A DNA stretch of 64,000 nt from Mytilus galloprovincialis (taxonomy: Eukaryota > Mollusca > Bivalvia > Mytilida > Mytilidae). Positions 49,521 to 61,713 of this stretch are shown in pieces; position 1 is the stretch's first letter; every line of letters starts with the position of its first letter. The position numbers and the translations under genes were made by a program. Below the pieces are notes generated by a model, which was not told where the DNA came from, did no database searches, and saw only the letters and a list, made by a program, of their open reading frames with translations. The stretch lies in assembly GCF_965363235.1 (NCBI RefSeq), contig NC_134846.1, positions 3,105,001 to 3,169,000 on the forward strand, written 5' to 3'.

Positions 49521-50497
49521 TCTATATGTCATATTCGACTTTGTATGGTTTCAAAGGAGTTGCGGCTTAATAAAATTGTTCTCTTCCTTTAGTAGTATAG
49601 ACTGTATTTATATCGTGTCTTGGACACGCATTAAATATTTGCCACTGAACGTTAAGCCACCAACAGTATATCAATCGATCAAAGTGACATGTCATAAAAT
49701 TTCCAGTAAAACATTTACCGTTTAGTATATTACAAAATCAATATACTTTTGAACGGCCGGAATGAGATTACTATTTTTATTATATTAGCAGCCAAACAAT
49801 AAATTTTATCATATATCCTTCTTTGGTATCAAGCAGTTTATTGAAGAAAAACCCAGTTATATCCTATATAAAAAGATAAATGATCAGTGACTTTTAGTGT
49901 TGATTCGTGTCGTGTAGATTAGCTAGCGTTGAACAAATGAGGTTTGAAAATAAATACAATAAAAATATTGAACTCTTTTCAGTATAAAATTATGTATAAT
50001 GTACATACAAACTGGTGAAATTAAGGTAGATTCACTGTTTACCGCCATCTTGGATTGTACATCGGCCTAATTCTGACAATTTAAGGAGTCAGAGATAACT
50101 CTCATGGTAAAATTTGTATAATGGAATGATAGGGAAATTTTCAATTTTAACTTGCCGCAAGAAAACAAGTTCGGTGACACCATATTTTATTTTTTTATTT
50201 TCTTAAAGCATATTACAAAACCTATATTCTTATATTTTATTTTAAAATTCCATCTCATGGATTTCTTTTAATTCACATAAATGGTTTTTTTTCGAATTCA
50301 TGAACAATCTTTACAAATTTTGGCAATTTTGCACGACTTGTAGCTTGAAAAATAGCAGGGTGACCTATACTTTTATTATATTTTTGAAAAAGGCATTGAA
50401 AAGTTTTCATTTTATCTAAGTATAAAAAAAAAACTATCTGATGAAATAGGACTAAAGAACAAACACTTATCACAGGACAACACATTGAACGAAGCAA

Positions 50498-53400
50498 CTA
50501 CAAAACATTACACGTTGAAATATTTTCTTTGAATCGTTTTGTCTTATTAAATATACATTTGATTGCTTCTTGTAGCACTGATTTTATTCCTTCTCCTGTT
50601 TTTGAAGAACACTCAATATATTTCACAGCTTGAATCCGTTCTGCCAGGTTTATTCCGTGCTCATAAGCATATGAGTTGCCTGTGTCTTTCTTCCTTGTTT
50701 CCTGTTCGTTCTGACAAACATCTATCAAATCTTTTTTAGTACCAACAAGCAAAATTAATGCATTTGGACAGAGACGCTTGATATCCGGGAAACACTGAAA
50801 TAAAGATAAATTATGAAAAAAAAAAAGAGAGGAATAAAAATATTTGCACTGGCCAATACACTATCTTTAAAAAAACCGAAGAGCTCTCCCTTTTTCCGCA
50901 AATAAAATGGGGTTGACTACATGTGCTCTGGAAGGGTCATACTACGTTTATATCCCATTAAGACATTAGTCGTGTCCCCCTGTTGCAAACGCTAATGCAT
51001 CAACTAGCTTCTTCATAAAATGCTGGACTCGCTTTTCCACTAATAGTGCAATACGATATAATAACTAATTAGTTTCTGGATAGTAAAATACGAACTTAAA
51101 CATTTTTTTCAAAATATCTTTGCATCCTGGATGAAATGAAGGATACATTAAAATGACAGCTCACTCCCATATTGTATTGATGCTTTCTATTTTTTTCTAT
51201 TTTTTTTTATTTGCTTTTAATGATGTTGAATGTTGTATTAACTAATATTTTTCTGAAATAATCATTTTACTTTCAAGTTTCTTACTTTACATTGTCCTCT
51301 ATATGTATGAACTATTTATCATTGGACGTTAGGCAAACAACAATCTTTCAAACAAATTTGCTTTGGTCTAATAATATCAACCCGTTCTGTAACTACTCAC
51401 ATTTTCCTCAATAAATGCAAAGCTGTCTGGATCATCCAGGGAAAAACAAAGCAGAAAGACATCCTTAAATAATTGATAAAGATAATATATATCAAGAATA
51501 TTGTGTATGAAAAAACACGTCTATTTTAAAAGTAACAAATGAAAACACAAACGAGCAGGCATCAAAGTAACATCTCAATACCCAGACGTCTCATATAGAT
51601 ATAAGAAAATGTGGAATGAGTGTCAATGAGACTCTTCATTATACTTTTTTTTTGTTTTGTTTTTTTATGAAAACAAAAACACAACATTTCAAACATATAA
51701 GGAATGACGCAGTCTGAATTGAATAATCAACGAGCTTTTGTATTTAAATCATGCGTGCATATACATGTACATGAATGTATCTATCCTAGGACTGTCAATA
51801 TGATCTATATCCAGTTATAACCGTTTTATGTTATTTCATTTTACTTTTTATAATTATAAACACTTTACGTCACGCAGCGTGAATATTGCGTTGCAATTTT
51901 CTCTTCTTAAAGATCAAAGCAACTATGCATAGTTTGTACTTTTAATCCATCATTTTTAGGGAAAGATATTATTGCTTTTTTTTCTTATTTCTATTCTCAA
52001 TTTAACGTTTCGAATATTGAAGAATCATAATTAAATTTGGACATCAAAATTAAAGGGAAAAAAAAAAACACTACTCCATAGGACAAATGTCCATCGTTCC
52101 AGATGCTGATAACTGATCAGAATACTAGTGTACTTTTGTGTACATATTTGAAGATATAAACAAAAAAGCATTGTGCAAATTATTAAATAGCTAACCCAAC
52201 TGAAATCGAACTCCATAAAAAATTTCAAAATATATTAACATCATCATGTTTGTCAGTAATGGACCTGCTTAGTACACTTTTGGACCATCTGAAACTAAAA
52301 CCTAGTTTTTTGGGGTGGAAATTGTGTTGTTCAGTCTTTTGTTTTTGGTGCTTCTTGGAGATGCGTTTCATTTCGAGGTCTTTACTGAGAGTTGTTAATA
52401 CTAGTGACTCTGAACTGATGTCCTTTTTTTGTATCATGCGCCTCAATTTTACGCGCGATGTAATTTGGTTAAATTGAACTTTTTTGATGAAATACTAAAC
52501 GACCAATGACTTGTTAATACATAATACAATAACAAAAATCGGAGGACTGAAGGTATTTCTAAACGCATAGTATAAACTTACCGTGTCGGGGAGGGAAACT
52601 GGTCGTAGCTTGTTATAATTCGCATTACCACACGTGTCCCATAACACGAGGTCTACTGGTTTGTCATTCTCCGTAACAGTTGTTTTAAAATCAAATCTGA
52701 AATTTATTAAAGAAACTGTATTTCAATTATCGAGCTTTGAAAAGTATTGTGCATTCCCGACTAGTTCATTTATTTTATTGTATATTTGTGTTTGTTGATA
52801 TGATATTTTCATGACTTTATCATTCAATGCGTTTTAAACTTGTGAGGAACGTTATGCAAATTAGTTTTAACTAATGAGGATATCCTCTTTCTAATGATAA
52901 TTTATTTATTGGTATATCAGTACCTAGATCTATATTTAATGACATCGAGAACATCCAAACGCTTTATTTTTGAGTACAAAAAATAACGAGGAAATCATTA
53001 TGGTAGTTCCAATATTTTGTTAATTTATTTAACTCATCCTGCTGTATCAGCTATCTTTGATTGTTTCTCTTTGATATCTGCTCTCGTGAAGATGTATAGC
53101 GAGCGCAAACATTATGCTGAAAATATCTTTTTTGGAAAAAAAACTAGTTTTATAGCTAGCTTAACCTCAAACGTATTCGCAATTCGTCTCAACTCGGCCG
53201 ATTCCGTACCCTCATCTAAGAAGGAGAGTACCGGATTCTACCGAGGATTGCCGAATGACGTATATATTGTTTATAATGCCATTAAATTGAAGAATTTGAT
53301 GGGCAGCTAAAATAGACTTTATAGGTTAATGTGACATTGTTTGGGATTCAGCAGTCAAACCCTGTGTAAACAAACTTTAAAAAAAAATCAAACAAATATA

Positions 53401-54416
53401 CAAATGATTCTACAATAGACTTACACGAGAGGAATATCTTCTTCCTGGAACATGTTATAGGCATACGACATTATCAATGATGTCTTCCCAACCTTTCTAA
53501 AATACAGGTATAATGTAGTCATTTTGTACAAATTGTATGCAAACTAATATTATAAGTAATCAGTTATTTTATGGCTTTTTTTTTGGGGGGGGGGGGAGGG
53601 GCTCGAGGGGTCCTCCAATAAGTAAGGAAATATTAAATGCCAAACAAACGGTTAAGTATATAAGAAAAGAAAAACCAATATTATAAGTATTCAGTAATTC
53701 ATTTTTTTTTTATTATTTTGGGGGTCCTGAAATAAGTAAGAAAATCTTAAGCGCCAAACGAACGGTAAAATACAGCTATGATTTTTATTTTGCTATGTGT
53801 TGTTTAATTGAAATATTTGTTGTGTGTTGATGTAGTCGGTTGCAAGCGAGTCGTTTTCAAATTAGTGTAACAACTAGTCTTTTATAATGATGTGTTGTTA
53901 CACAACGGCCTCTGATTGGGGTATGGTGCCCAGCCGCATACAAATATATGAGCTTGTTCCAATCTCGTAAGCTTACTAAAAGGCTAGTCTATTTTATTGA
54001 AAGGACACATAATATCTAAATAAACAAATAATGTCATGACGTCACAGGACACAGATGCATTGTAGGCCTGCAGAAAGGTTTGTCAAACGACCACATATTG
54101 AAGTGTCAGGACGTCAAAATACTTAGATCAGAGGAAATAAGATACTTAGATCAGAAGAAATACCGCACAAGCGACCACATATTTGATTATCATGACGACA
54201 TGGGATGTAGACTTTACTCTAATGTATTATCTTCCTCTTGTGTTTGTTAGTTAATTAATGTCTCAATGAATCTTAATTGAAAAAAAACTCATAATACAGC
54301 ATGCAAAGACTGCCTCAAAAATGGCGTTTGCAATGGAAAAAGTTAAAGTTATGATGCTTTATCCACAATACTTACATGTCTCCCATCACAACACATTTTA
54401 TTTGAATTCTGTCCAT
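50498..54416 (-). CDS. RG5: atypical Rho GTPase with changed catalytic residues
   Basis: Exons are 54416-54376, 53496-53425, 52696-52582, 51463-51401 and 50794-50498; splice sites are canonical and phases match RG1-RG4. The product is 195 aa. The P-loop is GDIKVGKT, so Rac1 Gly12 is Ile and Ala13 is Lys. Switch I reads IPLVFDF, with Leu at the usually invariant Thr35. Switch II reads WDTCGNANYNKLRP, with Cys at Ala59 and Asn at Gln61. GTKKD keeps guanine specificity and the G5 box is ECSSKTGEG. It ends TCNVL, a CaaL box. In family terms, changes at 12 and 61 as in Rnd proteins and RhoH prevent GTP hydrolysis; loss of Thr35 should weaken Mg2+ and effector contacts. The reading frame is intact throughout, which argues against simple decay. 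The frame is open upstream of the chosen ATG, so the start is likely but not certain. Confidence 0.88.
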
Positions 54417-55529
54417 CAAAATTTGTTTATCTACAATATTAAAACTATTATTTAATCCCGATCGGTAAGTCCGGTTATTGGTGATCTTAAACTTATAGAT
54501 GAACACGTATATGTATATTGTACAATGTAATCTTTCGCGAAGACACTTCAGAATCACGTACTTGTGCATGTATAATGTTGAAATTAAGGTTGTTGTGTAG
54601 ATATATCTATTTTACAAAGAATTGCTTAATAGTAGGATAAAATCATAACATCTTATGATCTTCTGTTTTATGTAGTAGCATGTGTACATGTATCGAACAT
54701 GTCAAGGTTAATATTATTATAATTTACATATATACATCCTTTAAAAGGTTGTCAAATAATTAATAAAAAACAAATAATAAATAAAAAACGAGAGTTTAGA
54801 ACTCAATTAACGGTCACGATTGGGCATATGTGTAGCGAACCTATTACCACTACGGGTTACACTACTTGACAAGGAACTGAACATACCAGGGCTTACCAGT
54901 GGAACCTCGTATTATGCAGTTATTCACTCTACATTTCGCGTTAATCATTTCTTTCTAATGTCTTTCAGCCATGATCTGTCTTTTCATTATTACTATCTGC
55001 CCTTTTTGGTATCCCCTAGTTTTTTTTCTTACTGTAGGAATCAATATCTATTCCGGGCATTGTTCTACAACACAGTGACATGGTACATTTGATATATTCC
55101 TGATTTATTCAATATTTTTTACAAGAAACATTTCGTTTTCCTCCATCACATTAAAAAAAAAAGACCGCAATGAAATTGTTCTTTATAGAAAATGACTAGC
55201 TACACATAGGTAAACAAATCTTTAATCTGTACTGTCCGATATTTATTTCAAGAAAGATCCTAGGAAAATAACAGCTTACCCCGGTATATCGTTCCCTATT
55301 GACAGTAGTTCTAAAAATACTTGGGTTTTGTCACCTACAATGTAGTTCACCTTAAGAGGTCATAGTTCTGTATTGGTAATACATTAAGTTTGAATAACTG
55401 AAATTTGATTTTTCTGACGTGAAGTTGACTATTTTATCTCATGTGCCTTTCCTATATAGTGTAGATATACGTTTGACCTACTTCAGAAAATAGGATGTCT
55501 TACATTTTCGAGTCCTTACACTGCCAGTC

Positions 55530-55960
55530 CGTTAGATGTCAAACAGTGTGACTTCTCTTGAACTGAATTTTAATGTGCGTATTGTTATGCGTTTACTTTT
55601 CTACATTGGCTAGAGGTATAGGGGGAGGGTTGAGATATCATAAACATGTTTAACCCCGCCGCATTTTTGAGCCTGTCCCAAGTCAGGAGCCTCTGGCCTT
55701 TGTTAGTCTTATATTATTTTTAATTTTAGTTTCTTGTGTACAATTTGGAGTTTAGTATCGCGTTCATTATCACTGAACTTGTATATATATATAATATATA
55801 TATATATATTTGTTTAGGGGGCAGCTGAAGGACGCCTCCGGGTGCGGGAATTTCTCGCTGCATTGAAGACCTGTTGGTGACCTTCTGCTAATGTCTGTTC
55901 TATGGTCAGGTTGTTGTCTCTTTGACACATCATTCCCCATTTCCATTCTCAATTTGATGA
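55530..55960 (-). repeat. Dispersed repeat, family B, reverse, longer copy
   Basis: Runs from ACTGAATTTTAATGTGCGTA through GTTTAACCCCGCCGCATTTT and GGCAGCTGAAGGACGCCTCC to CATTCCCCATTTCCATTCTC. An (AT)n tract sits in it at about 55782-55810. Confidence 0.8.
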
Positions 55961-56089
55961 TTATGGAAGTGAACGCAGAAATTGTGGTTATATTAGCTGA
56001 TAACCTAACGTTCGTATTTTCTTTCATTATGTAAAATTTAAATTGTATGGATTGTTTTGTAGATTAACTAAACTTTAACCTACCAAATA

Positions 56090-56315
56090 AGACTTATCAC
56101 TGGATTTGTTCTTTATGAGCAACACGACGGGGTGCTACAGGTGGAGCAGGGATATGATTTCCCTTCCCGATCACTTGCAATCACCTCAGTTTTTGGTTGG
56201 ATTTAATTTGCTCGGTATTTGATTTTCTGTGTTGTATTATGTGCAGCGTCAATTGTCTGTTCGTCTTTTTCTTATTTTTTTTTATCATGACATTGTCAGG
56301 TTATGTTCAGTTTAA
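56090..56315 (-). repeat. Dispersed repeat, family H, reverse, diverged
   Basis: GAGCAACACGACGGGGTGCT and GATCACTTGCAATCACCTCA parallel, in reverse, blocks of the copy at 28325-28660. Confidence 0.6.
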
Positions 56316-57239
56316 GAGTCCATTTGTTATTTATTTTTTGTCTCTCTATTTAAATTATGAATTCAAAGTAGTTGATATTGATCAATACATTTTTTATATC
56401 ATTTTGAACTTAACAGATATAAACATGATAAATTTTAAATTTCAACAAAAAATAGTATATTAAAAACCGCAAAGTTTAAACTAGATTAATGTTCAGGTCA
56501 AGCACAATTATATTATATATATATATATTTACTGAACGTTTTATTTTTTTAACACGCAACTATCTTGATATACATAAACTAGACAATTGGTAAAACATAT
56601 TTTGAATTTTTGTGTATGTTATAATCCATACATAAAAAGAATTTGTGTTGTTGTACATTTTTCTTTATATAAGGCGACACAGTTTATTTTTATCTTGTGG
56701 AAAACTGTATGTCACATTGTTTTTCCTTCTTGAATTGTAAAGACAAGTGTAAAATTGAGAACATACACACAATTGAAAAACTAACTAACAAAAGTTGAGG
56801 AAGTTTTTCGGTTTTCCTGTCCTTTGTAAATTCATGTAAAAGATGGTTGTTTAAATATCACTACATAATTAGCATTTAACTACAGTGTTGTTGCAAATTC
56901 CGTCAGGATATCGACAGAAATGTTCCTTAAGTTAAAAGGTAAGATATGTTTGTTGAAAAATCATCATGATTACAATTCTATTCCCTTTTTGTAAAATTGA
57001 GCTTGGAGGTTGTAGAATACATCAGAACAATTTCAGGTTTTTTTTGGTATAACATGCAATGTATTTGATACATGAAGAGTTAATTTGAAGATATTATAAA
57101 TTTACTGTTTACAAAACTTAAAATTTTTCAAAAAAGTAAGGATTTTCTTATCCCAGGCATAGATTACCTTAGCCGTATTTGGCACAATATTTTGGAATTT
57201 TGGATCCTCAATTCTCTTAAACTTTGTACTTGTTTGGCT

Positions 57240-58455
57240 TTATAACTTCATTGTATTTTGATATGAGCGTCAATGATGAGTCTTATGTAGACGAAACGAG
57301 CGTCTGGCGTACTTAATTATAAGGCAGTGGCTATTCGTCCGGCTAGCCGGACAAATAGTCAAAAATGTCTATTCATCCGGCAAGCCGGACAAATAGCATT
57401 TTTACGGTTTTTCGCTATTTGTCCGGCCAAAATATAATGATGAAGACATTATATAACATGTGTTTTGAAGGAGATAGATCAAGCATAAGTAGTTTTTAAA
57501 TATATTGTCTTTCATCGTTTTATGAAAAGAACTCATTCTAATAAAAAAAACTAAACTTTACATTTGATTTAGATTTTTTTAAAGGAATTTGGGGAGGGGG
57601 TTTAGGGGGGCACACATTATTCTCTCTTTTGTTGTTCTGCCTATGAATTTCTTATAAGGTAAATAGTCGGGCAAATGATTATTGGCTTCTTTAAACATCT
57701 ATGATTCTAAAAGATCCTAAATGTATTGTTGTTGTGAAGTTTGGTTAAAGTAAGGTCCTCAAATGATTATGCACGATTCTTCATTTAAATTGTTCTGCGA
57801 TTTCTAATTCATAGGAAATCAGAGAAAAAGATAGGCACGTGTAACCTGTCCCCAAAAGTAGGATTGTGTTTTCGATAGATTTTTTAGAAAACAAATATAT
57901 ATATGATACAACAGAAAAAAGGGGGGATACCCCAACCCTGGTGTCATATTCCCAGTCCAGGCATATCAGCAGTGCATGTTGATAGATCTTCGTTGTAGTA
58001 TAACTTACAAATAATGCATCCAAGCAAGTTTAATATAGTATTTTTTCCGAATCATCGTTTTGCCTCCATAAGGTAAATTGGGGATCATGAAATCATCAAT
58101 TTCACTTTGATTTCAGGCTTATTCCTCACAGTTAACATGTATACGCTATTGTTCTTGAATCACTCCTATAGAAATTCGTTAAAAGCAAATAACATTCTCT
58201 CTTGCTTTCTTTATGACATCTTTAAATATAAATCACGATCTCCGATTCTCAAAACGTCCATTGCATACGCGCGTTTGTTATCCGACACCTCATCTGGACA
58301 CTTTCCACGTCACATGACACTTTGATTGATATTGAAGATTTGCACATGCGCAGACGGATGGCCGGACGAATAGAGATTTTTAACTATTCGTCCGGCTAGC
58401 CGGACGAATAGACACTCCGTAATTATAATCCTGGTACCTTTGATAACTATTAACA
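57240..58455 (-). repeat. Mussel dispersed repeat (family D), split by the 1097-bp transposon
   Basis: The left half (57255-57322) reads GTAGACGAAACGAGCGTCTG on the plus strand and the right half (58420-58450) continues with TCCTGGTACCTTTGATAAC. Together they match, in reverse orientation, copies at 948, 2285, 7670, 24150 and 32345. Only one copy of TAATTATAA would exist in the uninterrupted repeat. Confidence 0.85.
57323..58419. mobile_element. DNA transposon, 1097 bp, 9-bp target duplication, palindrome-rich inverted ends
   Basis: The element is bounded by perfect copies of TAATTATAA (57314-57322 and 58420-58428). Its ends are inverted repeats of about 60 bp with roughly 53 matches; each holds the palindrome GTCCGGCTAGCCGGAC inside a larger stem beginning CTATT. 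A second stem (57366-57399) and half-stems lie further in. It has no long ORF, so it is non-autonomous. The 9-bp duplication and long inverted ends fit Mutator-like (MULE) elements best; Merlin is an alternative. It interrupts another repeat, whose halves join cleanly when it is removed. Confidence 0.9.
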
Positions 58456-58935
58456 TTGCTTGAATTATACCTGATAATTGTGGAAATAGTTGGAGAATAA
58501 GCAACAATAAATATACTAAAGTTATAGGAGGCTTTTATATCACAGACCCAGTTCAAACGACAAAAAGCACTTATTCATGATGGATTTGAAGAAATAAAAT
58601 GAAATCCTAAAATGTCTTTACCTTAACTCAATAGAGCATGATTAAAAAAGTAAAAAATAACAAAAATATCAAACGCAAAGGAGAAATAAAAGCAGAAAGT
58701 GCATGATCAAAAATTAATTTCAAATTCAAAAGCTCAAGCACATCAAATGATTTCATCATATAGAAAAGAATGGCTTTAATATGGTTTTATATCTATAGCT
58801 AGCTAAACCTCTGAAGTTTTTAAGTCACAAAACATGCGAGTAAAATTACGTAAAACTATCAAGGTCAAACTATGATCCATGATTATAACCAAATAATTAT
58901 CAAAATTTCTTTTTTCTTTTTAGTGGCAATTTAAC
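58456..58935 (+). other. TLR upstream region with a strong splice acceptor
   Basis: The end of this stretch (about 58905-58921) is a long T/C tract followed by TTTTTAG, a good acceptor that places a 5' UTR intron just before the first ATG of the TLR. The upstream exon and promoter were not identified. Confidence 0.55.
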
Positions 58936-61091
58936 TATGATCCTTTGTATTTACATATCTTAAATTGGTCTTCCTGTTGTTTGTCCGTCACGTGGAGTTC
59001 ATGCAAACAACTGATAATGATGGTGTTATCGATATACCATGTCCTACTCCGATATGCATATGTCAAGACAGACAGTTGTACCATGAGGCTATCTGTTCTG
59101 GAGAATATATTCCATGTATGCCAGCAAGGGTTATGCAGATAACGTTTATGAATGGACAAATAAAAATCCTTTCTGGAATAACAATGGCAAACCTCACAAA
59201 TAGTAGTATAACCATGCTGAACTTCAGTAACAATGGGATTGAGAAGATGGAAGCAGACGCATTGTCACACGTGACAACCATCGTCCAATTAGATATTTGT
59301 AAAAAACAAATCTTGAAGCCGATTGATATTAGGAATGCTTTGAAAAATATAAAACCAAATCGGCTACGAAGTATTAGTTTTGCCGACAACGCTTGGACGG
59401 AGGTGCCGATTGATATGTTTGATACTCTTCTAAACAGAAAACATAAAAACATTCGTCTTACAGGCAATAACTTTAATGTTTGCAATTTGTCAACATTTTC
59501 AAATGTAGAAAAAATGATTAAACTAAAACTCCAACAGAACCAAATAAAAACAGTTATAATATTGGGATATTTACCGAATATTCAACGACTGGATCTTGGA
59601 TACAATGACATAAGCGACCTTCCTTCTTTTTGCTTTCATGATACCAGTAACAGTACAATGCCAAATTTGACATTTCTTAGTTTAGCCTTTAACAGTTTAA
59701 AGAATATACGTCCACTTAAGTGCCTTCCAAGGTTGACTGAACTTCGCTTGGAACAAAATTTGTTGAAACGTATTCAAACAAACACGTTCGCATATTTGAA
59801 TTCTTTGAAGGAATTATACCTCATGGCTGTCGGAAGGAAAAACTTAGAAACTTTAGAGAAAGGGGCTTTCAATAGTACATCTCTTATACATTCTTTACGT
59901 GAATGTAATTTCCATTTTGATAAATTGAATCACTCTGCTCTCGCAGATCTATTTTCAAAGTGCAGAAATCTCCAACATTTAGATCTTGCTCAAAATGTTA
60001 TTAATCCTGGAAGGATACTTTTAGGTCCACTGTTATATCCTTTAGAAAAGCTGAAATACTTGAATCTAGAGTTAACTCAGCTTACTTATTTACCAAACCA
60101 AGTTCTCAAAAATGTCTCTTTTGGAAACCCTAAGCATTAATTCAAATAAGATATATGGCTGGGACGAGTCTAGAATATTTGACAATGTAACTACTCTACA
60201 GGAACTTGACGTGAGTAACAACTATATCAAAGTTGTAAACAAATCATCCATTCCACCTCAGCTGTTGTCAAGTTTGCGTAGAATAAATCTTGCTACGAAC
60301 CAGTTTTCGTGTACCTGTCACCAAATGTGGTTCGTCAATTGATTGGCTCAGAAGTTCCAAAATTAATATTGTCAATTATCCAAAAAGATATCGTTGTGTG
60401 CAACCACCAGCTTTAAACGGGATGCAACTTAAAGATTATAAGCCAACTATTGAGTCATGTACTCTCTGGAATCCACTGTTTACCATAGCAATTTCAATGG
60501 CGGTGTTCGGATTTATCATTATTGTATCAATTACAGTTTTTGTAAGGTGCTATACTAATTTAAAGAATTGTATATATCTTTTAAAAGTTAGTCGACGACA
60601 ACGACAGGGTTATCTTCCCTTAGATAACAGTGAAGATTACGAGTACCATGCGTTTGTCGTTTACTGCGATGCAAACCGTTTATGGGTGCATAACGAGTTT
60701 GTCAAGAAGCTTGAAAACGAGGAAGGATTTAAACTTTGCATTCATCACAGAGATTTTGCTGTTGGTGAAACGATAATTGGAAATGTAGATACATTATTGA
60801 AAAAATCTTGGAAAGTTGTTGTCATAATGTCAAATGCATTTGCCAAAAGTGAATGGTGCCAGTGGGAAGTTGACATTGTTCAAGAAAGACGACGGCGACA
60901 AGGTCGAGAAGTTCTTCTTTTGATAATGCTTGAAAACAAAAAACAAAAATATGACCAGTCCTTTGCGTACCTTACTGGATAGTACACCGCATCTTAAATA
61001 TAAGACAGGTATGGGCGAAGAATTATTTTGGAAAGCTGTAACTGAGGGTCTTCGAAAACCGATTGGACAACCACCAATTTCAGTTCTTTGA
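58936..61091 (+). pseudogene. Toll-like receptor (LRR-TM-TIR) with several frame breaks
   Basis: In order it encodes a short hydrophobic leader, a Cys-rich LRR N-cap (CPTPICIC), a run of leucine-rich repeats (59150-60300; for example LTFLSLAFNSL, LQHLDLAQN), an LRR C-cap with CTC, a transmembrane helix (about 60470-60550) and a TIR domain (from about 60640). TIR box 1 is YHAFVVYC, box 2 is HHRDFAVGE with Val where many TLRs have the BB-loop Pro, and box 3 is LFWKAV near the end. The frame changes near 60100 (A5 run), near 60340 and at about 60959; each fits one extra base. A further break probably separates the ATG at 58936 from the leader. A strong acceptor (pyrimidine tract plus AG, ending 58921) suggests a 5' UTR intron. 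Mended by eye the family length would be about 717 aa. Several breaks favour a pseudogene; assembly error at each is the alternative. Confidence 0.85.
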
Positions 61092-61713
61092 AGATTTAAA
61101 ATCAGGGAATCGATGTGAACTTTTTCTATTACGAGACAATTTATGGTTATTGTATATACATTTTATATAAAAAAAAAGAAGATGTGAATGGTTTAATACT
61201 TATTTTTTAACACTAAAGTATAATATCTCATGCAATTTAATGCCGTCGGATGAATTAAACGGATGCAAGATCTGTTTACCCTACCGAAAACCTGATATCG
61301 CCCACAGTTTTTTGTTGGTTTCGGTTGATCATTCTTGATTTTTTTATGTTGTGTTTTTTTTTGTACTTGGGGAACAGTTGTTTGTATGTATGACCCCCCC
61401 CCCCCCCTTTTAGCAGTATCGTTGCGTTATTAGTTTGATTTCGACTTGTGGGGGTTGAATATCCCTTTTTGTACCTTTCGCATCTCTTTAAAAATATGTA
61501 TTGTTCAGAAACTAAACAAACAGATGAGACACGAATTTTACATCTTACCTGTACCTGTAAGATCGTTGTGGGGCTCATATGGAAGGATCCTATCCTTTTT
61601 AGCCCACCCTATTTTGGTACATTTTCAAAACTGATACAATCATCAATCCTGCATGATTTGGTGCAATATTTCACACAATTAAAAAGTTATATAGAAAACC
61701 ATTTGTGTCCTCA
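61092..61713. other. Between TLR and LINE
   Basis: TLR 3' flank, a short AAAAAAAAGAAGATGTGAATG piece like the start of family A (61170-61190), a C14-15 homopolymer (about 61394-61408) and a reverse family H-like segment (61290-61500). No gene. Confidence 0.5.

Larger units (their letters stand above)
46456..50497. other. GPCR fragment to RG5 tail
   Basis: Families A, C, H (47820-48175, reverse), G (48420-48640 with a GGACGGACGGACGGACG run) and B fill much of it. 48780-48960 has repeated short ATCGTA/TCGTAC motifs in both orientations, like a known kind of bivalve repeat. 49700-50497 is unique AT-rich DNA with no gene seen. Confidence 0.5.
54417..57239. other. RG5 upstream to the nested repeats
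   Basis: Mostly unique AT-rich sequence with reverse family B and H copies and an (AT)n tract near 56510-56528. No gene seen; the presumed RG5 promoter should lie just above 54416. Confidence 0.5.
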
